Assembly: GCA_016871575.1 (NCBI GenBank)
Contig: VHCW01000038.1
Span: forward strand, 1 to 40,037
Direction of reading: 5' to 3'
DNA: 40,037 bases
Source: Verrucomicrobiota bacterium
GTDB lineage: Bacteria > Verrucomicrobiota > Verrucomicrobiia > Palsa-1439
The notes under the pieces were generated by a model that saw only the letters and a program-made list of their open reading frames with translations, was not told the origin of the DNA and did no database searches. Each line of letters begins with the position of its first letter. The first letter of the stretch is position 1. A program made the translations under genes and the position numbers. Below are positions 1-7,192 of this stretch, piece after piece.

Positions 1-19
1 GGTGGAGTGGGTGGTTTTC

Positions 20-42
20 ATAGGTGATTGATCATCACCTAT
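20..42. terminator. Short hairpin, possible terminator or operator
   Basis: A perfect 9-bp inverted repeat (ATAGGTGAT at 20-28, ATCACCTAT at 34-42) encloses a 5-nt loop and is followed by a short T stretch. It could end transcription of a gene left of the window, or act as an operator for the gene at 98. The sequence does not decide between these. Confidence 0.35.
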
Positions 43-71
43 TTGACCGGCCTCCCCGGCCTTCGTTCAAT
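43..71 (+). promoter_or_regulatory. Candidate sigma70-type promoter for the gene at 98
   Basis: TTGACC (43-48) lies 17 nt before TTCAAT (66-71), matching the -35 and -10 consensus at 5/6 and 4/6. The predicted start site near 78 leaves about 20 nt of leader. The match is by eye only, and no strong Shine-Dalgarno precedes the ATG at 98. Confidence 0.3.
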
Positions 72-97
72 CAATCAGTGAATTATTCAGGCTAGGC

Positions 98-529
98 ATG
101 GCTCTCGGTATCTGGCTCGTCTTCATGGGTGTGCAGATGTCACGCGCCACATATGTCACGAAAGAAGACCGCCCGATTGCTGGCACGAAAGGACGAAATG
201 CCGCACTTGGTGCGGCGGGCGGAGCAGTCCTTGGAGGCGGTACTGCTGCCACTGTGGGTGGAGGTATCGGGGTCGCTCTCATGGGCACCGGTGTTGGTAT
301 CCCCTTTGGCGCGTTGATTCTCCTTGGTGTCGGTCTTGGTGCGGGTGCCGGAGGTCTTGCCGGAGCCGCATCGGGGAAGTCTGCGACGACCGTGGTTATC
401 GTGTCGAATCCGCTCCCATTATATTCTCCATGGTATTGGGGAGCGATAATCATCGCTGGGATTTTGCTGATGATGTTTTCCGTCTCCTATATGCGGAAGC
501 TCCACGATCAGTTCGTGACACCGCAATAA
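98..529 (+). CDS. Small glycine-zipper membrane protein, function unknown
   Basis: A 143-residue protein I do not recognise by name. The N-terminal stretch (about residues 1-15) is hydrophobic. Residues 35-92 are extremely rich in Gly and Ala with GxxxG spacing (for example AALGAAGGAVLGGG), as in glycine-zipper helices that pack in membranes. A clear hydrophobic segment follows at about 113-130, and the tail is charged. It is probably an integral membrane protein with two to four helices. The reading frame is open from position 47, just after a TGA, and ATG at 98 is the first good start; ATG at 125 is an alternative. It stands alone with no partner gene in the window, so no function is inferred. 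Confidence 0.7.
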   Translation: MALGIWLVFMGVQMSRATYVTKEDRPIAGTKGRNAALGAAGGAVLGGGTAATVGGGIGVALMGTGVGIPFGALILLGVGLGAGAGGLAGAASGKSATTVVIVSNPLPLYSPWYWGAIIIAGILLMMFSVSYMRKLHDQFVTPQ

Positions 530-605
530 CGGCCAACAATTCGTGGGAGTGAAAGGACGCATGCGCCCGTCGCTCCACTCTGATCCCCATACCGCCGAAA
601 ACCAA

Positions 606-646
606 ACGGGAGGCGGTGTCTGTCGAGACTCAGTCCTGCCTCCCGT
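606..646. repeat. Imperfect hairpin, 9-bp stem
   Basis: ACGGGAGGC (606-614) pairs with GCCTCCCGT (638-646) across a 23-nt loop. It lies 77 bp after the stop of the glycine-zipper gene. No T-tract follows on either strand, so a classical intrinsic terminator is not supported. Confidence 0.4.
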
Positions 647-652
647 GCGTAC

Positions 653-672
653 CGGGCGTGATGGAACGCCCG
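653..672. terminator. Tight hairpin, possible terminator
   Basis: CGGGCGT (653-659) and ACGCCCG (666-672) form a perfect 7-bp stem with a 6-nt loop. It sits 10 bp beyond the stop codon of the minus-strand fragment ending at 683. The plus-strand side is followed by a moderately T-rich run, so it could work for the plus-strand gene ending at 529. Confidence 0.35.
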
Positions 673-682
673 AATTGTTGGT

Positions 683-808
683 TTAGGGTTTCTCGATGGG
701 CGTGACCGCATCACAGGTCACGTTCAGCACGCCTTGCCGCCACTGCATCTTCGTGATGCCCGTCAGCACGACGTACTCCGGTTGGGCGGCTTGCAAGTCG
801 CGCGCCAT
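683..808 (-). pseudogene. Possible C-terminal remnant of a lost gene
   Basis: On the minus strand a 41-codon frame starts with ATG at 808 and ends with TAA at 683-685. Its translation has a balanced composition unlike the neighbouring random frames (for example EYVVLTGITKMQWRQGVL and a CDAVTPIEKP end), so it reads like the tail of a real protein. Upstream the frame runs into the low-complexity GTGCTGAG array and then a stop near 892, so no N-terminal part survives. I cannot assign a family. It may instead be a genuine very short gene. Confidence 0.3.
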
Positions 809-812
809 GTGA

Positions 813-853
813 GTGCTGAGTGAGTGCTGAGGGCTTGTGCTGAGGGTGCTGAG
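813..853. repeat. Four-copy GTGCTGAG short repeat array
   Basis: The octamer GTGCTGAG occurs four times, at 813-820, 824-831, 837-844 and 846-853, with irregular spacing (11, 13 and 9 bp between starts). It abuts the 5' end of the minus-strand fragment at 683-808. It could be slippage-derived low-complexity DNA or a cluster of protein binding sites. Confidence 0.6.
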
Positions 854-938
854 GGTCAGCTCTTGAAACTTGAAAATGACGCTGTTTGTTGCTCATCGGA
901 ATTGAGAGAAAAGGGGCAATCCCAAGTATCTTTGAAAG

Positions 939-966
939 CCGCGAAAAGGCACAAAAGACGCAAAGA
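939..966. repeat. A/G-rich intergenic repeat-like stretch
   Basis: A stretch alternating GCGAAAAGG, CACAAAAGA and CGCAAAG units resembles intergenic repeats that I recall from verrucomicrobial and other genomes. There is only one copy in this window, so its repeat nature rests on memory rather than on the sequence shown. Confidence 0.25.
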
Positions 967-1042
967 GTTTCTGTGTGCTCGCACGCTCGATTTTACGATG
1001 TGAATAGGCAATCGCCACCCCCTCATACCCCGTGCGCGGTCA

Positions 1043-1084
1043 GGAGACCCGCGCACAACGTGCGGAGACCTGCGCAAACGCGTT
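1043..1084. repeat. Two-copy 21-bp tandem direct repeat
   Basis: Two adjacent 21-bp units begin with GGAGACC at 1043 and 1064 and share a following GCGCA block. They then diverge at the 3' part. This is a short degenerate tandem duplication in non-coding DNA with no assigned role. Confidence 0.45.
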
Positions 1085-1106
1085 TGCTCTCCATTTCCAC
1101 GCAACT

Positions 1107-1154
1107 CAATTCCCGTTTATCATGAAACAATTGTTTCAGTCAAAACGGGAATTG
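1107..1154. repeat. 48-bp nested palindrome, operator- or cruciform-like
   Basis: A perfect 16-bp palindrome TGAAACAATTGTTTCA (1123-1138) sits exactly at the centre of a second inverted repeat, CAATTCCCGTTT (1107-1118) and AAACGGGAATTG (1143-1154). The two layers are separated by 4 unpaired bases on each side. Both share the axis at 1130.5. The inner palindrome is the size of a dimeric repressor operator (TetR- or LacI-like). The whole could also fold as a hairpin. It lies about 220 bp before the tetrapyrrole operon. Confidence 0.7.
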
Positions 1155-1295
1155 CTCGGACCGCGCCGTGGCCGCGCCCGCCGGGACGGCGGCGTTCCGT
1201 CGCTTCCCGCTCTCCGCTCCCCGTGTTTCCGCCGCCACGGCAAACCCGCGGACGCAGCAGAACAAACTCGCATTCGACACGGTATTCGCTGTATC

Positions 1296-1325
1296 TTGAC
1301 GCGACAGGACCAATTAACCTAGAAA
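1296..1325 (+). promoter_or_regulatory. Candidate promoter of the tetrapyrrole operon
   Basis: TTGACG (1296-1301) is followed after 18 nt by TAGAAA (1320-1325), matching the consensus at 5/6 and 4/6. The predicted start near 1332 gives about 39 nt of leader to the ATG at 1371. It is the best candidate in the upstream stretch but is judged by eye only. Confidence 0.3.
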
Positions 1326-1370
1326 TGAGCAAAACAGAATAGCAACGAGTCCGCCCCAGCGCCAATTTTT

Positions 1371-1805
1371 ATGCGTTATCCACTTTTCCTCGATCTCACC
1401 GGTCAACCCGTCACCATCATCGGTGCCGGCAAGGTGGCCACCCGCAAAATCCGTTCTCTGCTCAAAGCGGGCGCGCTCGTCACGGTCATCAGCCCGACGA
1501 TCACCGTTGCCATTCGCCGCATGAAAAATGTCCGTTGGATTCGACGATCCTATCGGCCCGGCGACCTGCGGGGCGCTCGCTTGGTCGTGGCCGCAACGAA
1601 TGACCTCGACGTTAACCGCCGCGTCTGCGCCGAGGCGAAACGACGGCGCCTTCTCGTCAACTGCGCCGCCCCGCCGGAAGCCGGCAACTTCATCGTGCCG
1701 TCCGTTGTCCGTCGCGCCGGTGTCACCATTGCCATCTCCACGGGCGGAGCGGCGCCGTCGCGCGCGAAAGCGTTGCGCAAGCAATTGGAGAAGGCGCTTC
1801 GATGA
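1371..1805 (+). CDS. Precorrin-2 dehydrogenase / siroheme synthase N-terminal domain protein
   Basis: This 144-residue protein matches the NAD-binding dehydrogenase part of CysG/Met8p/SirC, which oxidises precorrin-2 to sirohydrochlorin on the way to siroheme. The Rossmann loop GAGKVATRK lies at residues 18-26. The family pattern continues with VVAATNDLDVNRRV and the NFIVPSVVRR and STGGAAPSRAKALR blocks. It is shorter than stand-alone SirC proteins (about 200 residues), lacking most of the C-terminal helical part, so a separate ferrochelatase is probably needed. It is first in a five-gene operon, and its TGA overlaps the next ATG as ATGA (1802-1805). No clear Shine-Dalgarno precedes the ATG at 1371. 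The assignment is secure at family level. Confidence 0.88.
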   Translation: MRYPLFLDLTGQPVTIIGAGKVATRKIRSLLKAGALVTVISPTITVAIRRMKNVRWIRRSYRPGDLRGARLVVAATNDLDVNRRVCAEAKRRRLLVNCAAPPEAGNFIVPSVVRRAGVTIAISTGGAAPSRAKALRKQLEKALR

Positions 1806-2599
1806 ATGAGAGGCTTCTCTTTTGGTTCGCGTTGGCGTGTTACGCCGGTGCCAGCGCCCTGACCGCGCGACGGCTCCAACGCGGAAGCCCGGAAGGCACA
1901 CTGCATCATGCCAGTCTCGGCTTGATGGTGGCGGCGTTTGCATTGCAGACGCTGGCCATGCTGTGGCGCGGCCAGCATCTGGGCCGGTGTCCGTTGACGA
2001 ACCTTTTCGAGGTGCAGGTGTTCATTGCGTGGTCGGCGGTGTTGTTTTACCTGTTGATCGGGTCGTCCTACCGGGTGTCGTTCCTCGGCGCGTTTTCGGC
2101 GCCGTTGGTCGCCGTGGTGCTGGCGATGGCGTTGCTGGCGCCGATTGATGTTCCGGCGAGGACGCCGGATAAACACAGCGCGTGGGTCGAATTTCACGCT
2201 GCCATTGGCATCCTCGCTTGTGGCGCGCTCGCGCTGGCGTCCGTCGTCGGCGCGATGTACCTGGTTCAGGAACGCCAGTTGAAATCGCGACGCCCGGGCC
2301 GCCTGTTGTTTTTGTTGCCGGCGGTGGACCAATTGGATGTCATCGGCTTTCGCCTGTTGCTTGTGGGTTTTGTGTTGTTGACGGTTGGAATGGCCGGCGG
2401 CGTGGTGTCGCAACGGATCGTCGAGCCGTGGCCGTGGCCGAAGACGGTGTGGGCCGTGGTGGTTTGGTGCTGGTACGCGTTGTTATTGGGCGGACGCGCG
2501 ATGAATTGGTGGCGCGGGCGCAAGGCGGCTTGCGGCGCCGTGGCCGGGTTTGTGTTCACGTTGGCGTCGTACTGGGGAGCGACGTGGCTGGCACAATGA
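1802..2599 (+). CDS. CcsA/HemX-family membrane protein
   Basis: A 265-residue polytopic membrane protein with about eight hydrophobic segments. It contains the HemX/CcsA-type block CPLTNLFEVQVFIAW (about residues 62-76) and a HAAIGILACGALAL helix. The family splits into CcsA/CcmC-like heme-handling proteins of cytochrome c assembly and HemX, which in Bacillus lowers the cellular amount of glutamyl-tRNA reductase. Direct placement before hemA favours the HemX-type label, but the sequence does not separate the two. ATG at 1802 overlaps the previous stop, and its own TGA overlaps the hemA ATG, giving translational coupling on both sides. Confidence 0.85.
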   Translation: MNERLLFWFALACYAGASALTARRLQRGSPEGTLHHASLGLMVAAFALQTLAMLWRGQHLGRCPLTNLFEVQVFIAWSAVLFYLLIGSSYRVSFLGAFSAPLVAVVLAMALLAPIDVPARTPDKHSAWVEFHAAIGILACGALALASVVGAMYLVQERQLKSRRPGRLLFLLPAVDQLDVIGFRLLLVGFVLLTVGMAGGVVSQRIVEPWPWPKTVWAVVVWCWYALLLGGRAMNWWRGRKAACGAVAGFVFTLASYWGATWLAQ

Positions 2600-3618
2600 A
2601 ACTGATCGTCGCCGGCCTGAATCACCGGACCGCGCCCGTCGAAGTGCGCGAGCGGATCGCGTTTCCGAGCGCGGCGCTCGGCGAAGCGACGTGCGCGTTG
2701 CTCGGCGCCGCGCCGTTGAAGGAAGCCGCCATCATTTCCACCTGCAACCGCGTGGAGTTGTACGGTCTCGCGGCTGACGCCGAAACGGCAATCGCCGGGA
2801 TGCGCCGCTATCTGCACGAGCATCACAAACTGGCGGATTCCATTGATCCGTACCTGTACGAGTTTCACGGCCGCGATTGCATCACGCACCTCTTCGAGGT
2901 GGTGGCCGGACTCGACTCGATGGTGCTCGGTGAAACTGAAATCCTCGGCCAGGTCAAGGCCGCCTACGCCGCCGCCCAACATGCCGGCGCGACCGGCCCG
3001 GCGTTGAACCGGTTGTTCCAGAAATCGTTTGCCGCCGCCAAACACGTCCGCTCCAGCACCGGCATCACGCAAGGCTCGACCTCGGTTGCCAACGTCGCCG
3101 TGGATCTTGCCGAGCATATTTTCCGCGACCTGCGCGCCAGCACCGTCCTGGTCATCGGCACCGGCGCGATGAGCGAGGCGACCGCCAAGGCGCTGCGCAG
3201 CCGCGGCGCTGGGACGCTGTTGGTGTGCGGACGCGACCGTGAACGGGCCGACGGACTGGCCGGACAACTCGGCGGGCAGGCCATCCACTACGACGATTGG
3301 CTGGCGGAGTTCCCCCGCGTGGACGTTGTCATCAGCGCCACGGCTGCGCCGCACCCGATCATCACGCCCGTGAAACTGGAGCCATTGATGAAGGCGCGCC
3401 AACAACGGCCGCTGTTCCTGATTGACATCGGCGTGCCGCGCGATATTGACGGCGCGTGCGGCGGCATGGAGAATGTGTTTCTCTACAACATGGACGACCT
3501 GCAACAGATTGCACAGGAAAACCTCGCGGCGCGCGAACGCGAAATCGCCGTCTGCCGGGCGATGATCGCTGAACGCGTCGCTTCCGTGGCCGCGTGGCTC
3601 GAACAACATTTCCCATGA
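2596..3618 (+). CDS. hemA: Glutamyl-tRNA reductase, short form
   Basis: Catalyses NADPH-dependent reduction of glutamyl-tRNA(Glu) to glutamate-1-semialdehyde, the first step of C5-pathway tetrapyrrole synthesis. The N-terminal signature NHRTAPVEVRE starts at residue 9. The catalytic cysteine is C50 in STCNRVELYG, GLDSMVLGETEILGQVK follows, and the NADPH fold has VLVIGTGAMSEATAKAL. The protein is 340 residues, against about 420 in typical bacteria. It ends right after the linker helix (AAWLEQHFP), so the C-terminal dimerisation domain is absent. Chlamydial HemA proteins are, as I recall, similarly short. The start at 2596 was chosen because it gives the family N-terminus and an ATGA overlap with the preceding gene; the frame is open further upstream but inside that gene. 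The stop overlaps the hemC start. Confidence 0.95.
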   Translation: MKLIVAGLNHRTAPVEVRERIAFPSAALGEATCALLGAAPLKEAAIISTCNRVELYGLAADAETAIAGMRRYLHEHHKLADSIDPYLYEFHGRDCITHLFEVVAGLDSMVLGETEILGQVKAAYAAAQHAGATGPALNRLFQKSFAAAKHVRSSTGITQGSTSVANVAVDLAEHIFRDLRASTVLVIGTGAMSEATAKALRSRGAGTLLVCGRDRERADGLAGQLGGQAIHYDDWLAEFPRVDVVISATAAPHPIITPVKLEPLMKARQQRPLFLIDIGVPRDIDGACGGMENVFLYNMDDLQQIAQENLAAREREIAVCRAMIAERVASVAAWLEQHFP

Positions 3619-4502
3619 ACGCGCTCCTCATCGGCACCCGCGGCAGTCCGCTCGCCCTCGCGCAGACGGAACTGGTCCGCACCCTTCTGCAACAGGCGCA
3701 TCCGGGCCTGGCCATCGAGATTCGCATCATCAAAACGAGCGGCGACATGTTCGGCGATGTTTCCCTCAGCAACGCCGGCGGCAAGGGGCTTTTCACAAAG
3801 GAAATCGAAGACCAACTTCTCGACGGCGCCATTCACCTTGCCGTCCACAGCCTCAAGGATTTGCCGACCACCTTGCCGGAGGGGCTGTGTATCGGGGCCA
3901 CGCCGTCGCGCGAAGATGCGCGCGACGTGTTCATTGCCAAGACCGCGCGGCGCGTGGCCGACCTGCCGATTGGCGCGCGCGTGGCCACCGGCAGCATTCG
4001 CCGGCGCGCCCAACTGATGGCGCGCCGCCCGGATTTGCAGGTCGAGGAAATGCGCGGCAACATCGGCACCCGGCTCCGCAAGTTTGCCGAGCGCGACGAA
4101 CTCGACGCGATGGTCCTGGCTGCCGCCGGTCTCAAACGCCTCGGCCTCCTCGACGCGCGCTGGCCGTTGCTCGACATCGCCGAGATGGTTCCCGCCGTGG
4201 GGCAGGGGATCATTGCCGTCGAAGCCCGCGCCGGCGACGAGACGGCGCTCAGCCTCCTCAACGCCATCAACGACGCCGACACGTTTGCCTGCGGCGAAGC
4301 CGAGCGCGCCTTCCTCCACGCGGCCGGCGGCGGTTGCCAGTTGCCCTACGCCGCGCACGCGACCGCGACCGGCGACCAACTCGATCTCATCGCCGCCAAG
4401 TTCACACACGACGGTTCCCGCGTCCGCCGCGCCAACGTCACCGGCCCAAAGACCGAAGCCCTTAAACTCGGCGAAGAAGCCGCCCGAAAGATCTCAGAAT
4501 GA
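3615..4502 (+). CDS. hemC: Porphobilinogen deaminase (hydroxymethylbilane synthase)
   Basis: Condenses four porphobilinogen molecules into hydroxymethylbilane. The 295-residue length is typical. Conserved features are IGTRGSPLALAQ at 6-17, KDLPT at 81-85 with the catalytic Asp82, the RRRAQL arginine cluster near 129-134, and GGGCQLP with C241, which carries the dipyrromethane cofactor. All key residues are present. ATG at 3615 overlaps the hemA stop as ATGA; an upstream in-frame ATG at 3594 would extend into hemA and is not needed. The stop overlaps the cobA-hemD start. Confidence 0.96.
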   Translation: MNALLIGTRGSPLALAQTELVRTLLQQAHPGLAIEIRIIKTSGDMFGDVSLSNAGGKGLFTKEIEDQLLDGAIHLAVHSLKDLPTTLPEGLCIGATPSREDARDVFIAKTARRVADLPIGARVATGSIRRRAQLMARRPDLQVEEMRGNIGTRLRKFAERDELDAMVLAAAGLKRLGLLDARWPLLDIAEMVPAVGQGIIAVEARAGDETALSLLNAINDADTFACGEAERAFLHAAGGGCQLPYAAHATATGDQLDLIAAKFTHDGSRVRRANVTGPKTEALKLGEEAARKISE

Positions 4503-6025
4503 AAATCACCGGCAAAGTCTATCTTGTTGGCGCTGGCCCCGGCGATCCGGGGTTGCTCACGTTACGCGGGCTCGAATGCATCCAGCGGGCCGACGTCCTC
4601 GTCTATGACAACCTCGTCAACCCACTATTGCTCCGCTATGCACGGCCTGACGCCGAGTTGATCTTCGCGGGCAAGTCCGCCAAGAAACACACGCTCAAGC
4701 AGGACGAGACCAACGCCCTCCTCATTGCCAAGGCTCGTGAAGGCAAGATCGTCACGCGCCTCAAAGGCGGCGACCCATTCGTCTTCGGACGCGGTGGCGA
4801 GGAAGCGCAGGAACTTGGCGAAGCCGGCATCCACTTCGAGATTGTGCCCGGCATCAGTTCCGCCATCGCCGCGCCGGCCTACGCCGGAATCCCGGTCACG
4901 CACCGCGCGGTCGCTACCGCGTTCATGGTCGTCACCGGGCACGAGGATCCGACGAAGGGCGAGTCGCAAGTTGACTGGAAAAGTGTTGCGCAGTTTTCCG
5001 GCACGCGCGTCATCCTGATGGGCGTCGAACGGATCGGCGAGATCATTTCGCAGTTGATCAACTACGGAATGACTCCTGATACGCCGGTGGCGATGGTGCA
5101 CCGCGGCACAACGCCGCAACAGAAAACCATCACGGGCACGCTCGCCACGATGATCGAGGTCGCGCGCGCCGCGGAGTTCAAGCCGCCCGCCATCACGATC
5201 ATCGGCGAGGTGGTGCGGCTGCGCGAGAGTTTGCAGTGGTTCGAGCAGCGGCCGCTGTTCGGCAAACGCATCGTCGTGACCCGCAGCCGTGAACAAGCGA
5301 GCGAACTCACCCGCCGCCTGCTGGAACTTGGCGCGGACGTTTTGGAAATCCCGACCATTGCCATCAAGCCGCCGAAAGATTCCGCGCCACTGCGCGAAGC
5401 CGTCCAGAGCATCGGCACCTACGACTGGCTCGTGTTCACCAGTCCCAACGGCGTGGACGCTTTCTTTTGTGAATTCTTTGCGCACCACGACGACATCCGC
5501 GACCTTGGCGGCCTCAAGATCGCCGTCATCGGCGCCGCCACGGCCCAGAAACTCGCCGCGCTTCACCTCCAAGTGGACCTCCAACCGACCGAGTTCACCG
5601 GCGAAGCGTTGTTGGAGACGTTCCGCAAGGAAGTCAGTTGCGAGAACCTCAAGTTCCTGCTGCCGCGCGCTGATCTCGCCGACGAAAAACTCGCGCGCTG
5701 CCTCGAAGAACTCGGCGGCATCGTGGACGACCTCGACGCGTACCGGACCGTTCCCGACCCCGATGATCGCACCGGTCATCGCGCGAGGTTGCTGGTGGAG
5801 GGCGCGGACATCATCACGTTCACCAGTTCCTCGACCGTGAAGAACTTCTGTGAGTTGCTCGACGTGCCGGAGTTGCTGAAGAAGTGTCCGGGTTTGCGCA
5901 TTGTCAGCATCGGCCCGCAAACGACAGCCGCCGCGAAAGCGGGCGGTCTGTCAGTTGCCGCCGAAGCAAAAGAGCACACGATTCCCGGTCTGGTGGAGAC
6001 GCTCCTCAGGCTCGGCGCAGGCTAG
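4499..6025 (+). CDS. Fused uroporphyrinogen-III C-methyltransferase / uroporphyrinogen-III synthase
   Basis: A 508-residue two-domain enzyme. Residues 1 to about 245 are a SAM-dependent uroporphyrinogen-III methyltransferase (CobA/SUMT): VYLVGAGPGDPGLLTLRG at 7-24, then RLKGGDPFVFGRGGEE and VPGISSA. Residues about 255-508 are a HemD-type synthase with the fold landmarks KRIVVTRSREQASEL and VFTSPNGVDAFF. The fusion makes uroporphyrinogen III from hydroxymethylbilane and then methylates it twice to precorrin-2, the substrate of the dehydrogenase at 1371. Such cobA-hemD fusions are known in several phyla. ATG at 4499 overlaps the hemC stop. The TAG at 6023-6025 is 6 bp from the convergent sppA stop, leaving no room for a terminator. 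Confidence 0.94.
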   Translation: MKITGKVYLVGAGPGDPGLLTLRGLECIQRADVLVYDNLVNPLLLRYARPDAELIFAGKSAKKHTLKQDETNALLIAKAREGKIVTRLKGGDPFVFGRGGEEAQELGEAGIHFEIVPGISSAIAAPAYAGIPVTHRAVATAFMVVTGHEDPTKGESQVDWKSVAQFSGTRVILMGVERIGEIISQLINYGMTPDTPVAMVHRGTTPQQKTITGTLATMIEVARAAEFKPPAITIIGEVVRLRESLQWFEQRPLFGKRIVVTRSREQASELTRRLLELGADVLEIPTIAIKPPKDSAPLREAVQSIGTYDWLVFTSPNGVDAFFCEFFAHHDDIRDLGGLKIAVIGAATAQKLAALHLQVDLQPTEFTGEALLETFRKEVSCENLKFLLPRADLADEKLARCLEELGGIVDDLDAYRTVPDPDDRTGHRARLLVEGADIITFTSSSTVKNFCELLDVPELLKKCPGLRIVSIGPQTTAAAKAGGLSVAAEAKEHTIPGLVETLLRLGAG

Positions 6026-6031
6026 CGAGGC

Positions 6032-7078
6032 TTACTGGAACATATACGCCGGCAGGAAGTAGAGTTTGCCGGTTTCGAGCTTTGGCAATGTCGGGCCGAC
6101 TTGGATTTGAATCTTGCCGGATTTGCTCTCGCCGAAGAAACGAAATAGCCGGCTCAAGGAAAATGGGGCTTGGTAGGTGATGACTTTGGCTTTTTTGAGA
6201 TTGGCGAGTTCCATCGCCTTGTCCACGGCGTCATCAAAGTAACCGATCCCGTCAATCAGCTTGCCCCGGAGGGCTTGGTGGCCGGAGAGGATGCGCCCGT
6301 CGGCGAGGGTGGACTTCAGTTCGTTCACGTCGAGTTTGCGTTCGTTGGCGACGATGCCGACAAACTTGTCATAGACCTCCATGATGAGTGTGTTGACCAT
6401 CGCCTTCTCGTCCTCGGTCGGTGCGCGGGTGGGATTGAGGAGGTCTTTGTATTTGCCGGATTTGAAGGTGTGGGACTTGACGCCGACCTTGTCCATCAGG
6501 CCGCCGAAGCCGAAGCTTTGCATGATGACGCCGATGCTGCCGGTGATGGTGAGGTCGGTGGCCATGAGATGGCTGCAACCCATCGCGGCGTAGTACGCGC
6601 CGCTGGCGCCGACCGATTCGATGCTGGCGACAATCGGTTTCCTGTGGTCATCGCGGACTTTGACGAGCGCCTGGTAAATGGCATCGGAGGCGACCACTTC
6701 GCCGCCGGGGGAATTGATGCGGAGAATGATGGCTTTGACGCGGGTGTCTTCCACGGCTTGGGCAAGCTGCGCCTTGATGTCGCCAACCATGCCTTCCTGG
6801 CTGATGTCGCCATCGTAGCCGCCGGAGATGATGCCGGTGAGATAGACGACAGCGATCTTGTTGCGCGTGTCGGTGTCGCCTTGCAGGTAGCACTCGTAGT
6901 AATGCCGGTGACGTTTCCCTTCAAAGAGGGTGGGGCCGTCGTCGGCCAGCAGGCCGAGCAGGACGAACCCGGCCAGCAAGCTCAGGAAAAGAAAGAAAGT
7001 GGCGATCACGGAATACACAATCCAGCCGGTGCGTTTTGGCGCGGACGGCTGGATGAGAGGGGGGATGGGTTGTTCCAT
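6032..7078 (-). CDS. sppA: Signal peptide peptidase SppA (peptidase S49)
   Basis: A membrane-anchored serine protease that degrades cleaved signal peptides. The 348-residue protein has one N-terminal transmembrane segment (about 20-44) and a single S49 domain, the short Bacillus-type SppA rather than the double-domain E. coli form. The core contains ILRINSPGGEV. The serine nucleophile is S159 in VGASGAYYAA, and the general base lysine is K211 in SGKYKDLLNP, 52 residues apart as in the Bacillus enzyme. ATG at 7078 is the natural start before the membrane anchor. It converges on the tetrapyrrole operon and diverges from glgC. Confidence 0.93.
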   Translation of the reverse strand: MEQPIPPLIQPSAPKRTGWIVYSVIATFFLFLSLLAGFVLLGLLADDGPTLFEGKRHRHYYECYLQGDTDTRNKIAVVYLTGIISGGYDGDISQEGMVGDIKAQLAQAVEDTRVKAIILRINSPGGEVVASDAIYQALVKVRDDHRKPIVASIESVGASGAYYAAMGCSHLMATDLTITGSIGVIMQSFGFGGLMDKVGVKSHTFKSGKYKDLLNPTRAPTEDEKAMVNTLIMEVYDKFVGIVANERKLDVNELKSTLADGRILSGHQALRGKLIDGIGYFDDAVDKAMELANLKKAKVITYQAPFSLSRLFRFFGESKSGKIQIQVGPTLPKLETGKLYFLPAYMFQ

Positions 7079-7139
7079 GGCGGGAAAGATGCAGCACGTT
7101 GCGAATCACGGCAAGCGAATTGTGGAGGCGGATTTGGCT

Positions 7140-7169
7140 TTGACGAAAGGCGTTGCTTCCTCGTACAAT
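7140..7169 (+). promoter_or_regulatory. Promoter of glgC
   Basis: TTGACG (7140-7145) and TACAAT (7164-7169) are separated by 18 nt and each match the sigma70 consensus at 5 of 6 positions. This is one of the clearest promoters in the window. The start site near 7176 would leave about 17 nt of leader, almost all of it the Shine-Dalgarno AAAGAGGTGA (7177-7186) ahead of the ATG at 7193. Confidence 0.55.
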
Positions 7170-7192
7170 GCGCACGAAAGAGGTGAAACTTT

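Larger units (their letters stand above)
530..1370. other. Sparse intergenic region with repeats, hairpins and a palindrome
   Basis: About 840 bp without a convincing full-length gene. The short frames on both strands lack family resemblance or shadow repeats. The region holds two hairpins (606-646, 653-672), a possible decayed coding fragment on the minus strand (683-808), a four-copy GTGCTGAG array (813-853), an A/G-rich repeat-like stretch (939-966), a 21-bp tandem direct repeat (1043-1084) and a large nested palindrome (1107-1154). I see no tRNA or rRNA signature. Confidence 0.6.

Noticed and set aside
34-1322. Short frames between 67 and 1322 read as small proteins
   Set aside because: Apart from the gene at 98, these are short, overlap each other on both strands, and several are translations of repeats or palindromes. 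Only the minus-strand tail at 683-808 has protein-like composition.
2266-3609. Long minus-strand open frame (447 codons) across hemA
   Set aside because: It is antisense to a clearly conserved hemA, has low-complexity composition and no family pattern. Such frames are expected in GC-rich coding DNA.
4625-5920. Long minus-strand open frame (431 codons) across cobA-hemD
   Set aside because: Shadow of the fusion gene; composition biased to Arg, Asp and His with no domain.
6026-6031. Intrinsic terminator between cobA-hemD and sppA
   Set aside because: Only 6 bp separate the stop codons, and no stem with a T-tract was found nearby.
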